A stretch of 64,000 nucleotides of DNA, from the NCBI GenBank assembly GCA_014338405.1, contig JTDE01001335.1, positions 74,085-138,084 of the forward strand, written 5' to 3'. Source of the stretch: Paragonimus skrjabini miyazakii. Lineage: Eukaryota > Platyhelminthes > Trematoda > Plagiorchiida > Troglotrematidae. The position numbers and the translations under genes were made by a program. Positions 34,811 to 47,261 of the stretch are shown piece by piece. Position 1 is the first letter of the stretch, and every line of letters begins with the position of its first letter. The notes beneath the pieces were generated by a model, which was not told the origin of the DNA, searched no databases, and saw nothing but the letters and a program-made list of their open reading frames with translations.

Positions 34811-36666
34811 CATTCCAGTTACTAGACATACTGTCACAGACTGTTTCCGTTGTAGGAGAGTTCCACTGAAATCAGCCAACTTGCAAAAGAAATTACATTG
34901 CTCCTCTTAGTGCATATTGTGTTTATGGACAACTACCTTGGATTCTCGCTGTTTCCAGTGGTACTCGGTAGAGGTGTTCTATATTTCCTTTTCTATTCAC
35001 TCAGCTGACGGACGACATTCCGGAGGTAACACTCCTAAGTTCTGAGGATCTCGAAATGAAGCTTCTGCCAGGTAGTAGGCAGACTGATAGTGAAGATGCG
35101 GATGAAGTTACCTTGATTCTTTTTCAGGCACCACGTGGTTAATACTGCTGGTTCGTGTAATGTGTACTTTTCCACCTTCAAAGTGTACAGCGTTGTTGTA
35201 AGATGAGGCTGGCCTTGGTCTTCTATTTATTGATAGCAGCAGTCTACTTGAGTGTGCTGAATGCCGTGTCTACTTGGATAGGAGTACCTCATTTGGTTGT
35301 AATATTGCTGACAAGGTGTTTACGGGGATAACAAAGACACCTGCTGCGATTTCCAATCTCAATCATTTGTGAATTCTCAGAGAGGTCTGTCGGTCATTTA
35401 AACTCTGAGTTTACCCAACATTTGTGCCCTTAATTATAAACAACAGACGAGATTTATGCAAATGATTACATCACCACGGCCTCCGCTGTTTAGCTTGCAA
35501 CGAAATGGTTGAGTGTGCCAGTAACACAGGTGTTCTTTGACTCGTATATGAGAAATCTCCAAGCTTACTACCCACAACCGAAACAATGCAAACACAAGGT
35601 TTGCTATGACATGATGAGTTAATCCGCACGCCGAAAGGGCCACATCACAAAATGCAGTATTCATTATTGCTACTGACGACTGATAAATACACAACAGCCA
35701 AACACTGATGTGCTTAAGATTTACAAAATGCCTTAATCGCCCGGTTAAGCATCCTTGGTATATGCAGTGCGCGTGGTTGAGGATAGTGCAACCATCCACA
35801 TCACTGACTGGAGACGTTCAGATATATTTAAGTTGCTTTCGTTTGCTGAGTATTTGTTTACTTATCCATCTATATATTCATTCTTCGTAATCGCTCTCTT
35901 GTTTTTGCATTGTGACTTACTCACTTGTCATTTCGTGAACTAACGTCAAAATCCGCGTAATCCCAAGTCACTTTACCATATATACGGCTGAAAACTAAGA
36001 ATGTTTGTACTCACTTATATCATATAAGGAATCTTTTACTCCCACTTGGTCAGCACACGCCTACCCAAAATCATTATCAGTTTCTATGGGGACACGACTA
36101 TCAGCTATAATGATAAATAGATTTTACTGATCTGTCTCGTAATATCGTGTTTTATATACTTTGCCAACCAATGGCATCAAGCCTACTACAATTATAAAAG
36201 TGCAAACGATAGACACACTATTGTAAATCATTTCAAGCTTCATCTGGGACTACGGTTGACAGGTAGACAATCTTGCTTTGTCCAAACCCGTGATCAAGTA
36301 CAGTGGCCTAACTTATTAGATCAACGGCGATAAATGAAGTTACTTAAGTTCATGGCTACCTGTAACCTGAAAGAATTAGATGACAGGATGTGAATCCGGT
36401 AAGTTTATTTCAGGTTTCAAGCACCTTTACAGATGGCACTAAGCAAAACGATTGGCTGGAAGCCGCACAATAGTGCTGCGTAAGGTTTGTGGCGTTACGG
36501 AGGTACTTGAACGGCGAATAACTCTCCAGGTTGATGGTTTCCGGACCAGTGGTATTGTATATGCTTCGCTGCTGCTTGTGTCTGACGCCCGTGCTTGTGC
36601 TCTTGCTTCGTTCTGGTTAGCCGGCTTTCCTCAGTTAACGGCGTATTCATTTAAACACTTGTGATT
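34811..36666. other. no gene recognised
   Basis: A 121-codon minus frame at 35434-35799 is unrecognised. A decayed continuation of a gypsy pol is possible on + but could not be shown. Confidence 0.35.
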
Positions 36667-37031
36667 GATTACTGACTAGCAGTAGGGGATTTTGATTTTC
36701 ATATTGATTGAACATCACTCACAACTGATCGCAGGTGTCGCATTTCCATAGACTTTTTCAGTCGGTCCCTTTCGAACAGCAGAAGCACTAGACTCGAGTT
36801 CCGCTCTCATTAGAGCAGCTCGTCAGTAGTGCATATCATCGCCACTGCCGGGACTTGAACCACGGACATGCTGTTCATGAGGCAACCGTGTTTACCACTG
36901 TGCCATTGACCTCACATTAGGCACGACTGAATTATCATATGTGAACGCTCAACCACTTTCGCTTCTTTTCAAAAGGAGCTGACTGGAAATTCAATGGGAA
37001 TGTGACAGCTGCGATCAATTGTGATTGACTT
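36667..37031 (-). mobile_element. tRNA-like short element with terminal inverted repeats
   Basis: The left end begins ATTACTGACTAGCAGTAGG, then GATTGAACATCACTC and CAGTCGGTCCCTTTCGAAC. The tRNA-like core is seen inverted (GGGACTTGAACCACGG, CTGTTCATGAGGCAACCGTG). The right end (36963-37031) is a reverse-complement copy of the left (CAAAAGGAGCTGACTGGAAA, GCGATCAATTGTGATTGAC). It is a near-complete copy. Confidence 0.85.
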
Positions 37032-39104
37032 TATCGCTCGCAATTGTTCAGATACAATTTCGCACTTGTTGAATCAAACATTCCCTCGACCGCTATTACT
37101 AAATCAGTGTCACTGTCTGAACTATATCATAACACGTGAACTGGCATCTGGGTAATCTGGACAATTATGATTGTATGTAGTCGTGTCACTCAAATTGGTG
37201 TAAGCGCGCTGTAGAGCGTTGTGGTCTACAAACGGTTGTCTTGGAATCCCGGATTACACCTTTCCTCCTCCAATAGAACTTGGTTGATTTGGCCTGTCTG
37301 CGGACTAAACCAATGATCATTTCCGTTACACGTATGTCATCTGTTGCTGCTGTTACCTTGTTGCTATCTGTTTAGATCCTGAAATTTATTCAGTTCAAAT
37401 GCCATCGATATCCGGTGACTTCCCTGAGATTCTTCTTGTGGAGAACCGGTTGGCCGAGCTGTCGGATGATAAGTACACAAGCTGGACAACACACCACTGC
37501 TCCTGAGTTACACTGCAATATTGTAGCCAGTGCAATGGAGTAATACTTTAGGGTACAGCGACTTGAACATTTTCGCCGGTTTTCCATTGAAAGTGGCATA
37601 CGCAGAAATCCCGTGATAAAATTAGACGTTATTCGAACATTTCTCTAAAACCATTTGTGTTTTCGGACTCGCAGGGGTAATCACACTTTACACTGTACAG
37701 ATCGTTTTCCTCACATCACTGTTGGATCACGGCTGGCACGGTTCCTTCGAGAGATATTGACATCCAGTGCCGTCGAGCCAAACTTTAACTCTGTTACACG
37801 GAGTCGTGGCTCTTTATGTTGAACAACTGCTGATTGTCCCTATAGCTGAAAGATTTTCTAACGCCTGGAGTGAAAAAGGTGTTTTCGGTGTGTTCACTGT
37901 TAATGAACCCAACCATTTATAGTTGGAGACTATTAACACCAAAACTCAGTAGTGATTCGTAAACGGGACGCATGAGTTAGCGTGTGCGTTCCGTAAAGGC
38001 GTATGACACGACTAAACAGTAGTCGTTGTATCGTTGACATCAGCATTTTCCGATGGATCTACCCAAAACCATTTCATATTGTGCAAGTGACCGTTCAGGA
38101 GGCCGACTGATGCGACGAATTGGTATGAAAATCGGTTGATGAAAAGTGACTAATATTCGAAAGTAGACATCTAGGCGGTCGATAACGGTAGGTATGTCCA
38201 AATACATACGATCGTTGCAGACACTGTGAAAGAGCCGTGCCGTTTTGTTGTCAGATCCGAGTTAGCTAGCGGACACTAAGTAATTGACAATTCAGTTTTA
38301 TATGGATGAGCATGTACCTGTAAGGTCGGTTAATTTTTATCCAGAAGTGTATATTGTGGGACGAGAGACGAACGGACCGATGACCACTCTTCATCATGGG
38401 CGGAGTGAGCAGAGGCCATCCATACATCAACAAGTGCAATAAGTTGTTTTGTTCACCCACCCCCCGACACTTCAAGTACAATACTCATTCAAAGCGTATT
38501 TTTAATCGAAGGAGTTGGGGGTTAGTTTGCAATGAGGAGATTTTTTCCGTCATAAGTTTGTTTGACACTCCTGACCTACAGGGCCTTCATTCACAGACAC
38601 GACATGTTACGGTATCGATTAACCTCAACTGAAATGATGTGTATGCAACTAACCAGGGGTGTTCCAAATACCTCGATGTCGCTGGCCCAATAACTGTCAG
38701 CCTAGACACGCGCCCGTGATCCAGGTGCTTAAAGAACACAATATTCTTGAAGCAGCACTATCTTGTAATCCACAAATTAAATGTATCAGCACCTCCCGAT
38801 CTTTTATTTTTATTGCTTCGAAGCTACCCTTTGGCTCGAATTGGCAGATCACTCACTGTTAGTCCGACGCGTTAACCTACCGCAATTTTGTCCTTCGACG
38901 TTTTTCGAAGTCCCCGATAATTGTCGTTGCCACAATGTTACGTTACCGAGGATGACATTCCTTTAATTACGTTACTGTATTATGTTCTGATATACCCACC
39001 AGTTTACTGGGCTTATAGTTGTAGGCATGCGCTGATGTGCTCTCGGATCAACGGTGACCTCAGAAAGACGATTGCCTCTATATGTATAGACACATTTCCA
39101 CTTG
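37032..39104. other. no gene recognised
   Basis: Frames at 37390-37599 (-), 38266-38481 (-), 38396-38632 (+) and 38659-38862 (+) are short and unrecognised. No repeat matches were noticed. Confidence 0.4.
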
Positions 39105-39361
39105 TAGATTGAACATCACCCACAATTGATCGCAGCTGTCGCATTCCCATAGACTTTTTCAGTCGGTCCCTTTCGAACAGCAGAAGCACTAGACTCGAGT
39201 TCCGCTCTCATTAGAGCAGCTCGTCAGTAGTGCATATCATCGCCACTACCGGGACTTGAACCACGGACATGCTGTTCATGAGGCAACCGTGGTTACCACT
39301 GCGCCATTGACCTCACATTAGGCACGACCGAATTATCATATGTAAACACTCAACCACTTTC
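39105..39361 (-). mobile_element. tRNA-like short element, 5'-truncated
   Basis: A close relative of the 36667 copy (it shares CAGTCGGTCCCTTTCGAAC and the extra CAG in TTAGAGCAGCTCGTCAGTAG). It starts at TAGATTGAACATCACCC and stops after CTCAACCACTTTCC, so the 5' body is missing. The pair suggests recent activity of one subfamily. Confidence 0.85.
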
Positions 39362-41390
39362 CAGTTGTCCATTCAGGCCGAATTTTACCTTGATGCTAAT
39401 GAACCGAATGCTTAGGTTGTCCTAAAGTTTCAAACAGAGTGGACAAACGCCAGTCGTATTAAGCTCAATTTAAAATTCCAAATGGGTAAAAACTGACTCA
39501 AACTTAGCACAAAGATTGATGTATGACACGGAACAATAATCGTCCCCACTCTAGTACCCGAAGTAATTGTTAACCAGAACAACTAGGCACTTTCCAGCTG
39601 AGGTTTAACAAAAACAGTTCGATCGCAGGCATACGGAAAATGGCCATGCTATAACCATAGTGAGGATGACCATATTTAAAAGTGGCTAGTCGGATGTACA
39701 TCGTCCGTTTTTTCGGAAGCCCTGGTGTATTGTTTGATTGTTCTTCTGATAGGTTAGTTACAGTTCGACTGGTCTATGTTTTCCCATTAATATCTCACTG
39801 CGTTTCCACTTAGACCGTCCAGTTTTATGCTTTGGCATTCTTGTATATTTATCGAGCCAAGAGTAGCCAGAAGTTTACAAGTGCGATCAAGATTTGGATT
39901 TTACGTGGTTCATTCTAAAATGTATATCAGTGGCTGTTTACGGAACATATTTACTTGTTTTGAAAGTCATGGTAGCGACATCTTCTTGCAACTGACTCTT
40001 CCAGTGTGTATTTTATCAGTCTCACTAGTTCGATCACTACACTAAGTTTTTCTCCTTTTGTATCAACTGACCAAAGTATTCAGAAGACACAAACAATAAT
40101 ACAAACTCGGCTGTCACACCACTTGGTTGTGAACAGCATGGCAAGTAAAAGGTGTCGGTCCAATGTTTTCGAGTACTGATTTCAGATAGCTGATCAATGA
40201 AGCGGGCTGCTGGAAATAAACCGAACCAGACAGTCTTTCATTGACTGGTCTTATTTACTGTTTGATCCATTCCGTTTCCTTTTTACCGCATTTTATCCGT
40301 CGACACTAAAAAAACATACGCTCTGTTCCATACAGTAGTTGAAAGCGGCACAGAGTATCATGACATGAGCGTTCACTCTATAGACTTATGCTCAATCTAG
40401 CGTCCGCATGCCACTCGACTTAGTAGACTTTGACACTAGTTGCCTATTAAGGAACGCCAAGCGAGGTTCATCAAATAGAAAACAGTCCAAGTTCATTAAT
40501 AGTTTCCAGGACTTCAATACCAAAGTCCATCTTTTGCTCAATATTCCGATATCTCACTTGGCTTATGATGCATCACATTTAAGGATTCTAGAATTCAGTA
40601 CACAATCTCAGTTAAAATGGTCTGAATAGTGAATGTGCACACAAATTCCACACGACCGAATGTTCGATCGATTGAGGTTTAATGCTCAACAATTCAACTC
40701 ATTCCAGTCTAAGAGTAGAACACAACCAAACAAATTTACATCGTTCAGTTAAAATCAACAGATAACGGAGGGGTTCTTAGACGGACGGTAGCATAAAACC
40801 AGAATATGCGAATGCAAAAAAATGCAAATAATGCCAACACCGATTTAGACTGAGTCATCATTGCCACATGTGTAGATACGTAACTTTTTCCGACGCTGCC
40901 ATATCCTGGAGTACTTGCTATCAACTGTGTGGATAGTCACGTTGTCCGTAACCCAACGACAGAAGTCATCCATCTTTGATCACCGGGTAAATCAGGGACA
41001 TTATTAACCATTAAGAGGTTCTGGCTTGTCTGCTGTTAACTGTGATTGCAATCAGTTGTACATGTTAAAACAAATATTCTGTCCGCATACACAGTACATG
41101 GTCTAACTAGCGTATCTTATATCGTGCTTATCTCAGGTTCAAGTCAAAAATGGTATTTTCCAAATACATGTCCAAAAAATGTGACGCTGCTCACACAAAC
41201 CAACTGACGGAGAGAACAATGGTTGAATACCAAGGACATATTCATCTGTGGTGGCTATGAGCCATATTTTCGATATGCAGGATTCTTAGGATATTTACAA
41301 AATGAAAAGACCAAAAATTTTTATGTAAATCAAAATTTATGCTAGATGATTTAGAATTAAAAACAGATTGATATAAATTCAGGGCTATCA
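39362..41390. other. no gene recognised
   Basis: Short frames only (39827-40045 and 40408-40629 on +). No domain or repeat was recognised. Confidence 0.4.
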
Positions 41391-41669
41391 GATGCCCGTA
41401 GACTTTCTCGTCGGCCCCTTAAGATAAAAAAAGTACTAGACTCGAGTTACGTACTCATCAGAGTTCCTGCGTAGTGCATATCCTTGCCACGGTCTTGACT
41501 AGAACTCTGGCCACGCTTTCATGAGGTAATCGCGTTGACCAGTGCGCCACTGACCGCACCGTAGGCACGATCGAATTGTCCTACGTAAATTGCCGGAAGC
41601 TGCGAGTAATTGTGAGTGGTGTTCGATCTACATGAAAAAACAAAATCCCTTACTAGTCATTAGTAATAT
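41391..41669 (-). mobile_element. tRNA-like short element with terminal inverted repeats, diverged
   Basis: Contains GACTTTCTCGTCGGCCCCTT on the left, a degenerate tRNA-like core (GACTAGAACTCTGGCCACGC), and on the right the inverted end GTGAGTGGTGTTCGATCTAC followed by CCCTTACTAGTCATTAGTAA. The part between core and right end is shortened. Confidence 0.75.
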
Positions 41670-42164
41670 AGTCGGAGCTTTGGAAGATAAGGGATAGTAT
41701 GATATCCACTGAGAAAATGTTAAGAGAAAATGAACCAAAGCTTAAAACGCATTTTGCGTATACTTCAGCTTGCAGCAAACAACAGTTGTTTGGCGACATG
41801 TCCCAGATCGAGTGTAACTTTATTGTACTAGAATGCTCCTGTTGGCCAAGCTGATTGAAGACTTGGCTTGGTGTCCTCAGTAAATTTGCCAGGTTGCGTA
41901 TCAATTAATTCACTGGTGGCGCCTTTACAGCCAAATGTATTAGATTTTTCAATTTCAAATCCAGGACTTGATGAAGGCCTGAGCCTGTTGACGTCCTGAT
42001 GCTTCACTGGTGTGTTCCGGAGATTGACCAGACTGCGTTTTCTGTCGATGCGGGTGCTTTTGGTAGTGGTCTGAGGGTAGGGATAAAAGAAACAGACAAT
42101 AAATACAGGTTGCACTGAACAGCAACAGCAAATCATTTTTCGATTAGTACAAAGTGGGAAAAAG
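41670..42164 (-). other. 3' flank of the LINE remnant
   Basis: A 102-codon minus frame (41828-42136) is open and unrecognised. It may be the 3' UTR of the LINE that ends at 42165, or foreign sequence; an ACAATAAAGT stretch occurs on the minus strand near 41820. Confidence 0.35.
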
Positions 42165-43258
42165 GTTGTCCCAACATTTTTCTAGCTCCGTTTTGAATAC
42201 ATCTACGCTGGAGGCCTCCACGATCTCTGCAGGTAATTTGTTCCACGAGTTGACTACTCGGTTAGTGAAAAAATTAAACCTAATTGCCAATCGTGATCTT
42301 GTTTTCTTGATCATGAACATGTCCTCTTAAATCTCTGTACAGACGCATCACAAACAAACATGCCAGGGGGCCTGTGTCGGTGTGGTGGGTAATTTTGTAC
42401 ACTTCAGTAAGGTCTCCTCTTTCCCGCCGACGTTCGAGCGAGAATAAGTTCAACGAGCTTAATCGGTCTTGGTAACTTAGACCCTTCATACCCCATACCA
42501 TACGTGTGGCGAGCTTTTGTACTTTTTAGAGGAGAGCTATGTCCTTTTTTAGATACGGTGACCAAGCCTGGGCACAATATTCCAGGTGAAGTCGAACTAT
42601 GGTCGAGTATAGTGGAATGAATACTGCTGGGCATGGGTTGACGATCACAGATTTTGGTCGGTATAACGCTCTCCGTGCTTGTGTCGCAGCTGCAGCACAC
42701 TGGGCAGTTGGAGCAAACGTGCTATTGACCTGGATACCTAAGTCTGTCGTTGTTGCAAGTTCAACTGTCCGTCAATGTGCATCCTTTATATACCTAGGGG
42801 TCAACTGAGTAGCATGAGCGAGGATATGAATTTTGAGAACATCCAGTGGTGAATCCCACCTTAATGTCCATTCACAGATCTTCAGAATATCCTCTCGGAG
42901 GACGCCCGGGTCCAACGCATTTCCCATCAGCTTTATGTCATCTGCATACAGGTAACATGGACTGACCAGGTTGTCAGGTCATTCATGTATACCAGGAAGT
43001 GCAGAGGGGCGTGGATTGACCACTGAGGTACTCCGCTTAACGGGGAACCCTTGTCTAGCAGTACTCCTCTTACTCTCACCCTGCACGATCTTCCAACTAG
43101 GAACGTTTGTATCCACCTGCAGATTCTAGGAGAAATTCCAGCTTCTCGTAGCTTTCAGCCCAAAAGCCTGTAGTTGACATAGTCGAAGGCTTTCTGGAAA
43201 TCTAGGTAGCACACCTCGACCACTTCCCCTTTATCCAGCTTCTCCGTGACAGTGTTGT
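42165..43258 (-). pseudogene. CR1/Jockey-like LINE reverse transcriptase, decayed
   Basis: On the minus strand from 43258: HHNTVTEKLDKGEVVEV and CYLDFQKAFDYVN carry the first catalytic Asp (about 43180-43250). GISPRICRWIQTFLVGR and SGVPQW form the next RT blocks. A broken stretch of about 400 bases follows, in which the YADD motif is lost. Then come MKGLSYQDRLSSLNLFSLER and RRERGDLTEVYKI (42380-42480), and the terminal block FFTNRVVNSWNKLPAEIVEA with VDVFKTELEKCWDNLF at 42165-42280. The final block is the standard C-terminus of CR1/Jockey-type ORF2. Confidence 0.88.
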
Positions 43259-43261
43259 GAT

Positions 43262-43662
43262 GAAAATCTACTTGATTCACTGCTTATCCAAACCCCGACA
43301 CAATAGGAGTTCTAACAAGAGACCAATCCAAACGTCGCGTTGAAGATACTACATCAGGATTGGACAACCCGTATCAATGTTGCGCCTTCTGTTATTCGCT
43401 TATTTCTTTGTTCCGTATTGCACCAATTAACGTTTTTTTTTGTGACTTTGTATGTATCAATATGATCAACCAATGAGTGACTATGATTTCTTTAATACTG
43501 TTGTACATCCATAAATTCGGCCTCTTGTCTCACGAGTATGAACTGTTTACTGCAACCAGTACGAGGTCTTCTGCATATTATTTGCGTGGGAGGATTTAAT
43601 TCGAGTACGACTTCTAGGGCTATTCGAAGTCCCTAATTCTGAATATTACAGATATTCATTAG
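43262..43662 (-). repeat. dispersed repeat, copy 2 of a pair
   Basis: The reverse complement matches 11738-12116 with small differences, including one longer A-rich run. Its end joins the LINE reverse transcriptase without a gap: in sense orientation GATTTT is followed at once by the first readable codons of the LINE. Either the repeat inserted into the LINE or it is an upstream part of that element. Confidence 0.75.
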
Positions 43663-43776
43663 AGATGGGTGGTAAACTTGGATCTCTAACTCATCAGGGG
43701 TTGAAAACCACATCAAGTAAAATACCTTGAACAGACTAGTGGGAAACTCAAGCACCGGATTCATCTTCTTAACTAC

Positions 43777-43836
43777 AAATTGTGGGTGATGTTCAACTTG
43801 AAAATTAACCAAATCCCCGACTACTGATCAGTAATC
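43777..43836 (+). mobile_element. tRNA-like short element, 3' end only
   Basis: AAATTGTGGGTGATGTTCAAC through CCCCGACTACTGATCAGTAA corresponds to the last 60 bases of the family, followed by the conserved spacer and a further unit. Confidence 0.75.
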
Positions 43837-43888
43837 TAAAATATCGCCTAGCAGGTTTAATGAGATCGGAGATCTCGACCTGTCTAGG

Positions 43889-44238
43889 AAGTCCTAATCG
43901 CGGGGTTATCGATTGGAGTTAACAGACAGTAACTGTGTCTCCATTTCGAGACGATCGGGCAACCTGATCATTACTCACAAGCGAAAGTGGTTGAGCGTTC
44001 ACATATGATAATTCGGTCGTGCCTAACGTGAGGTCAATGGCGCAGTGGTAAACACGGTTGCCTCATGAACAACATGGCCGTGGTTCAAGTCCCGGCGGTG
44101 GCGATGATATGCACTACTGACGAGCTCTAATGAGAGCGAAACTCGAGTCTAGTGCTTCTTTTCGAAAGGGGCCCACTGAAAAAGTCTATGGGAATGCGAC
44201 AGCTGCGATCAATTGTGGGTGATGTTCAATCTATATGA
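43889..44238 (+). mobile_element. tRNA-like short element, best sense copy
   Basis: Layout: 5' body (AAGTCCTAATCGCGGGGTTA, ATCGATTGGAGTTAACAGAC, GAGACGATCGGGCAACCTGA), GGTCGTGCCTAACGTGAGG, then the tRNA-like core 44036-44100. The core has A box TGGCGCAGTGGTAAACACGG, an anticodon-loop-like CTCATGA flanked by a partial stem, and B box GGTTCAAGTCCCGG. Then come ATATGCACTACTGACGAGCT, ACTCGAGTCTAGTGCTTC, AAGGGGCCCACTGAAAAAG and the 3' end GATCAATTGTGGGTGATGTT. No protein is encoded, so it must depend on enzymes from other elements. A tRNA-derived SINE is the best description of this copy. Confidence 0.88.
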
Positions 44239-44869
44239 TTACCGAATGGATGGCACAACATACTTCAAATCTAAAACTGGTATTACATGGAAGTGTTCAG
44301 TCTGGAATATTTATTAGAAAGGGATCACGTTAAGCCAGTTTCAAAGTGTTACCTTAGTAATGAGCCTATTGAAAAAACCGCAGTAGGCTGACAAACCTAC
44401 CTATAGGAAAAAAACAAAGACTGGTGGCTAAAGCCTTCTTCGAATGTCAAAGCCAAGAAAGCATACTGTGTTTAAAATTGTTGGTGAAATGAAAGTGATA
44501 TTATTGAAAATACTTTGAAAAAACACGAGCGCAACACTTATTATGTACAATGCAGCTAACTCGGTCAGCGGACGGTCACTAAGCCAGATAACGCAGTTAA
44601 CTACAGATCTTAGACATAGCTTGCCTGTCTCGGGGACCCTTCCGATCCTAGTAACTAGCGATGTGTAAATTGAGTAATTACTTGGGATCTGTTTTACTCG
44701 TCTGGGTAGGGCTCGGCAAAGGGCGGTCATTCTCTATCCTCGTGAGTTCAGATGATCTCCGGAGGATGACAAGGATGTTGACATCTCACCTTACCATCCT
44801 CAATTGTCGAAGCAACCTGTTAACCATAACGTTAGTTGGTTTACTCCTTTAAATAGGTGCAGTTTTCTG

Positions 44870-45370
44870 GAACATGACGCAACTAATCAGGACAGCTAAT
44901 TCCGAAACTTCAGAATTAGGCCTTCGGGTAGTTTTGGATTTTGTGTTATCTTGTTTAACATATACACAGTCATCTGCCGTTGGGTACGACAGGTTCATTC
45001 AGAACAGTAAACTCCTACTCATTAGCAATTCTAAAGAACTTAAGTCTGTTTTAGTTTGTGGTGCAGCTGAATGATTAACTAAAAATCAATTTACTGGAGT
45101 TACAATGTTACTATACAATTGTCTACCTCCCTGCATAAACGCTTGAGTTGTTCTTTTGACTAAACCGTTCAATGCTAAACGATATTATATGAAACATTCA
45201 GCTTAATCCGTTAGTCTACAAATAATGTTTTAGTACATGAGTTAACAATATGGGGCTATTGTCAATAGCTACTGTATCTGGCATGCCGTATGCGCAAACT
45301 AGGGAACTCGAAATTCCGATGGTTTTCGGCGCCTATACAGATTTGTTTTTGAGTAACCCTGTGTGTACAC
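44870..45370 (-). pseudogene. Ty3/gypsy integrase remnant
   Basis: On the minus strand, 45330-45130 reads VCAYGMPDTVAIDNSP and LLTHVLKHYL, then TNGLS and FHIISF. This is the integrase core around the second catalytic Asp (the GxPDxxxxDNGP block) and the following helix. At 45070-44870 the downstream block reads LSSLELLMSRSLLF, MNLSYP and DDCVYVKQDN, matching the segment after the catalytic Glu (SPAELLxxRxLRTRLDLLxP). Stops break it throughout. Confidence 0.7.
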
Positions 45371-46948
45371 AGACCACCACCAGCTAAACAATAACCATTC
45401 CCTATTTAGAGCAACCGCAAGGAACGCAGAGGTGTTCTTTGTTCACTGTAGTCTTCAATGGGGGAAACAACTATCGCGAAGCTAATTCCTTGCTCCTTGG
45501 TTCCTACACCCAAAATTTCCCCAGCCTTATACCAACGCGATTCAGAAGTCGTAACAAAAAGACGGAGAGTCTGAAAACAAACCTTATTCAATGACCTACT
45601 CACTGTACAACAAGCAGACTTCAATGCAACCAGTGAAGTTGCTAGGATGATGGACATGAGTGAATCTTTAGCAAAACCTCATGCCGACCACCAAAGAGGA
45701 CAAATGTCACCGGAAACTCCAGTCCACATTGAAAATTCAAACAAGCGTCAGACTGGTTGAGCGGAGTTTCCAACGGTAATGGCTAAACCATTATTATTCT
45801 ATGGAGTGTAACGCGCAGTGTTGATTATGACGCGGATTCATCAAAAAGCCACGAGTAAAGTCGCGTTATCCAAGCCAACACACTAACTTTGATGTTAGTG
45901 ATTTGTAGTAAGTTGGATTCACAACATAGGTACTAGTAGTACTAGTGAGACAACTCTCATTTCACGGGGAGTTTAGGATTTTTAGGACTTCGAAGGTGAT
46001 CCTACTACACAACCGTTTTTATTGACTTGAGAAAAAATTAATGTGTGCTTAGCTGCTGATATCATAATTTGTCTGTCTTCAAACGCATTAATTTCTTCCG
46101 AACCCTTTTTGGCTTAGACAGAGTATATTATTTCGAAAATTCCCACTGAGTCGTTGAACACGAAGTGTAACAAACATATTGCACAAAATGTTTTTCAGGC
46201 TGCCGCGATCAATAGACAAAGAAAAACTATAAACTGTCCTAATCGAAGCTTGGTAATGGCCAAAACTCACACTTTTTATTTGTGAAAGCCAATTCAGTCT
46301 TAACTTCCAACGTATCGACCGGGTGAGTCAGCTAATGACCAACGTAGTTGGGAGCTTGAACTAAGTTTCTCTGTCCCTACAAGATCGGCTTACGTAAGAA
46401 AGTATTCACGAGAATGTAACACATTTTGGTGTATTGATTTTGGTTGCTTCATAAGATCCAGTGTTCCCAAGACCGGGGCTGTAAATGTGGTTGGCTTTCG
46501 TCAGTCAGCATATTTGTTTGTCATTAAAGCCTACATTTCGGCGTGAAATCATCTAGTTCTGAGAAAATACTGTATGAATTTCTCATAATTGTGCGAATAA
46601 TTTTTGGTGTTTTGCAGTCAGTTATCCGCAACTTTTATTGGAAAATTTAATACAACTGGATCAGAACATGCTAGAATACGTTGTGATGGGAGTGATTGGT
46701 ACAATCAACCACGACTCATTATTCCAATAAATTCTTTCCTAGATTACTATCAAGTTGATACTTGGTAAAAAGAAACAAAAATAACTTCCTTCTTACAAAC
46801 CCGTTTTCTGTCCACTAATGAAGATTCCCCGCACAAAAAATATATTTGAACATAATTGTCAAAGTATGTCCTGTAATCAAAGGATATAACTATCTGTAAC
46901 AGGCACACCGGACGTCCTGACTTCAGTTAACTGTTACACTCGAAAACC
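45371..46948. other. no gene recognised
   Basis: An 83-codon minus frame (45406-45657) next to the gypsy remnant is unrecognised. A small perfect hairpin CACTAAC-TTTGAT-GTTAGTG lies at 45881-45900. Confidence 0.4.
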
Positions 46949-47080
46949 AACTTTGTGCAACGTGGAGACACCGGGGTGACAGCATTCTTCCGAAGTAAGG
47001 GTTCCAGCGATAGTCCCCGTAAGCGGAGACAACACGAACAAGCATGTGCTAAAGGTCCAGCAAGACATGCACACGACGTA
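46949..47080 (+). repeat. dispersed 100-bp repeat, copy B
   Basis: Shares ACAGCATTCTTCCGAAGTAA, GGGTTCCAGCGATAGTC and GAACAAGCATGTGCTAAAGG with copy C just downstream and with copy A at 33635. Confidence 0.7.
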
Positions 47081-47132
47081 TGTGATATGCAAGTGGGAGG
47101 TTCTGCCTTAAGTTACAATTAATAATCGTGAA

Positions 47133-47261
47133 CAAACTTTACGCAATGAGGAAACACGGCGAGACAGTGTTCTTCCAAATTACAGGTTTCAGCGACAGTC
47201 TTGTAAAAGGAGGCAACAGGAACAAGCATGTGTCAAGGGCCCAGTAAGGCATGCATACGAC
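47133..47261 (+). repeat. dispersed 100-bp repeat, copy C
   Basis: A direct repeat of copy B with a period of about 184 bases (ACAGTGTTCTTCCAAATTAC, TTCAGCGACAGTC, GGAACAAGCATGTGTCAAGG). Confidence 0.7.

Noticed and set aside
35150..35350. Possible gypsy reverse transcriptase continuation after the protease-like scrap
   Set aside because: Only vague similarity in several frames; no catalytic motif could be read.
35434..35799. 121-codon minus-strand frame
   Set aside because: Unrecognised, with open + frames overlapping it; no splice or repeat support.
45881..45900. Perfect 7-bp hairpin CACTAAC/GTTAGTG
   Set aside because: Short stem, expected by chance in a window of this size; no context supports a role.
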